A DNA stretch of 64,000 bases from CAKXIK01 sp050947015 (GTDB lineage Bacteria; Bacillota; Clostridia; Oscillospirales; Acutalibacteraceae): positions 1-64,000 of the forward strand of contig JBMNVT010000006.1 of assembly GCA_050947015.1 (NCBI GenBank), read 5' to 3'. Shown piece after piece: positions 63,423-64,000 of the stretch. The number at the start of each line of letters is the position of its first letter. Positions within the stretch are counted from its first letter, which is position 1. The notes under the pieces were generated by a model. That model saw only the letters and a list, made by a program, of their open reading frames with translations. It ran no database searches and was not told the DNA's origin. Made by a program: the position numbers and the translations under genes.

Positions 63423-64000
63423 TTACGTTTCAAACTCCGTAAGAATGGGCGCCGACCGGATTCCGAGGCTCGTTAGGCGGTAGGAATCCGTCCAGGCGGC
63501 TCCCTGTGTTCGCCAGGCGTCCGGCCCGGTCCAGGATTGCTTGACATCTGCACGGTGCAGCGGGCCAAAGCAATTTTCACGGTTGCCAAGCAGCGTCAGC
63601 TGAACAAGGTGTTTCCCGGCATCGGGTTTTCCCAGAGAAAGGCGATACGGCGGGTACACAATATAACCGACATCTCTGCCATCCAGCGCCACCCGCACTG
63701 CCGTGCCGTCATAATGGGGAACCGTCAGTTCCAGCTGCCCTCCGGAGGTTTCTGCCGAAATGACATAAGTAATATTCGAACCGTAGTATGGAAGCCTTTG
63801 CAAAACTACATTATCAAAGCCAAGCTTTTCCGGTAGCGCAACAAGCTCACGGTATTCGCCAGCAAGAGAAACGCCGAAATCTCCGAGCAGATAGCACCAT
63901 TCGATATTGGTGCGGCGACCAAACGGCAGCACGATTTCGATCTCATTGCTGCCCTTGTGCAGCCCCGGCAGCAAAATAGTTTCAATGGATTTATCCGTAA
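63423..64000 (-). CDS. C-terminal part of a probable glycoside hydrolase (5' end outside window)
   Basis: The minus-strand frame is open from 64000 to a stop at 63423, about 192 residues. It is beta-rich, with LPGLHKGSNEIEIVLPFGRR then TNIEWCYLLGDFGVSL, and ends in a jelly-roll-like domain (LSLGKPDAGKHLVQLTLLGN, then DAWRTQGAAWTDSYRLT). This pattern recalls the C-terminal sugar-binding beta sandwiches of large rhamnosidase or beta-galactosidase-like enzymes. Catalytic domain not in view; family cannot be assigned. Confidence 0.65.
   Translation of the reverse strand, partial: TDKSIETILLPGLHKGSNEIEIVLPFGRRTNIEWCYLLGDFGVSLAGEYRELVALPEKLGFDNVVLQRLPYYGSNITYVISAETSGGQLELTVPHYDGTAVRVALDGRDVGYIVYPPYRLSLGKPDAGKHLVQLTLLGNRENCFGPLHRADVKQSWTGPDAWRTQGAAWTDSYRLTSLGIRSAPILTEFET

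Overview
The window looks like a chromosomal contig from a spore-forming, anaerobic, Gram-positive member of the Clostridia, most likely the Oscillospiraceae/Ruminococcaceae. This rests on strong AGGAGG ribosome-binding sites, TTGACA/TATAAT promoters, SAM-I and lysine riboswitches, a SpoIIQ-like sporulation peptidase, GTP-dependent PEP carboxykinase, DUF4317 and DUF2812 proteins, a dockerin/cohesin gene pair and LplB/LplC-type sugar transporters. The genus is not determinable by eye. Most of the window has moderate GC; bases 1-1300 are visibly more AT-rich. I recognised no rRNA, tRNA or CRISPR array.

Layout. 1-1563: accessory edge with an in-frame GNAT/P-loop ORF, remnants of TnpV and a peptidase-E-like gene, and a chimeric joint between an IS1182-type transposase 5' end and a beta-helix surface protein 5' end. 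1999-6573: LysR regulator divergent from a heterodimeric ABC exporter. 6712-12350: PHP phosphatase, DUF4317 protein, ABC-F ATPase, oligoendopeptidase F. 12580-15738: secreted LRR-dockerin protein, membrane-anchored cohesin protein and prmA, in one tight cluster. 15807-15950: an unannotated small RNA candidate with a sigma-F-like promoter, then a decayed FAD oxidoreductase. 17129-25592: SpoIIQ-like peptidase, Usp-like protein, a recD2-comFC-mreB operon, a small membrane protein and a HelD-like helicase. 25793-31869: PEPCK, a pseudogene, and a leuC-leuD-phosphatase-rimI-tsaD operon. 32211-36692: apgM, metK with its SAM riboswitch, and a PadR/DUF2812 pair.

36843-53890 is the main accessory block. 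It holds a 2.1-kb-residue cell-wall protein with six CBM9-like modules and an exo/endonuclease/phosphatase-fold domain, a LipO/LplB/LplC-type transporter, a 1089-residue cytoplasmic protein of unknown family (probably a glycoside hydrolase), a membrane sensor of the AraC family, and a divergent glycerophosphodiester phosphodiesterase. I read it as a candidate uptake and degradation locus for a phosphodiester-containing glycan; this is inference.

54218-57765: a tandem MazG protein, then remnants of three genes that look like a dismantled D-amino-acid locus (YheO/DauR regulator, D-serine-deaminase-like enzyme, N-acyl-D-amino-acid deacylase), then a PocR-AraC regulator with a tandem repeat at its promoter. 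57832-64000: a lysine riboswitch controlling an NhaC-family transporter, trpS, a 1-phosphofructokinase-like kinase, a family-4 glycosyltransferase, and the 3' end of a probable glycoside hydrolase.

Common theme: a conserved housekeeping backbone interrupted by several gene remnants (720-1563, 16008-16970, 27765-28071, 54896-56300), which suggests ongoing gene loss by deletion, and two accessory surface systems (dockerin/cohesin pair, CBM9/EEP locus) that deserve experiments.
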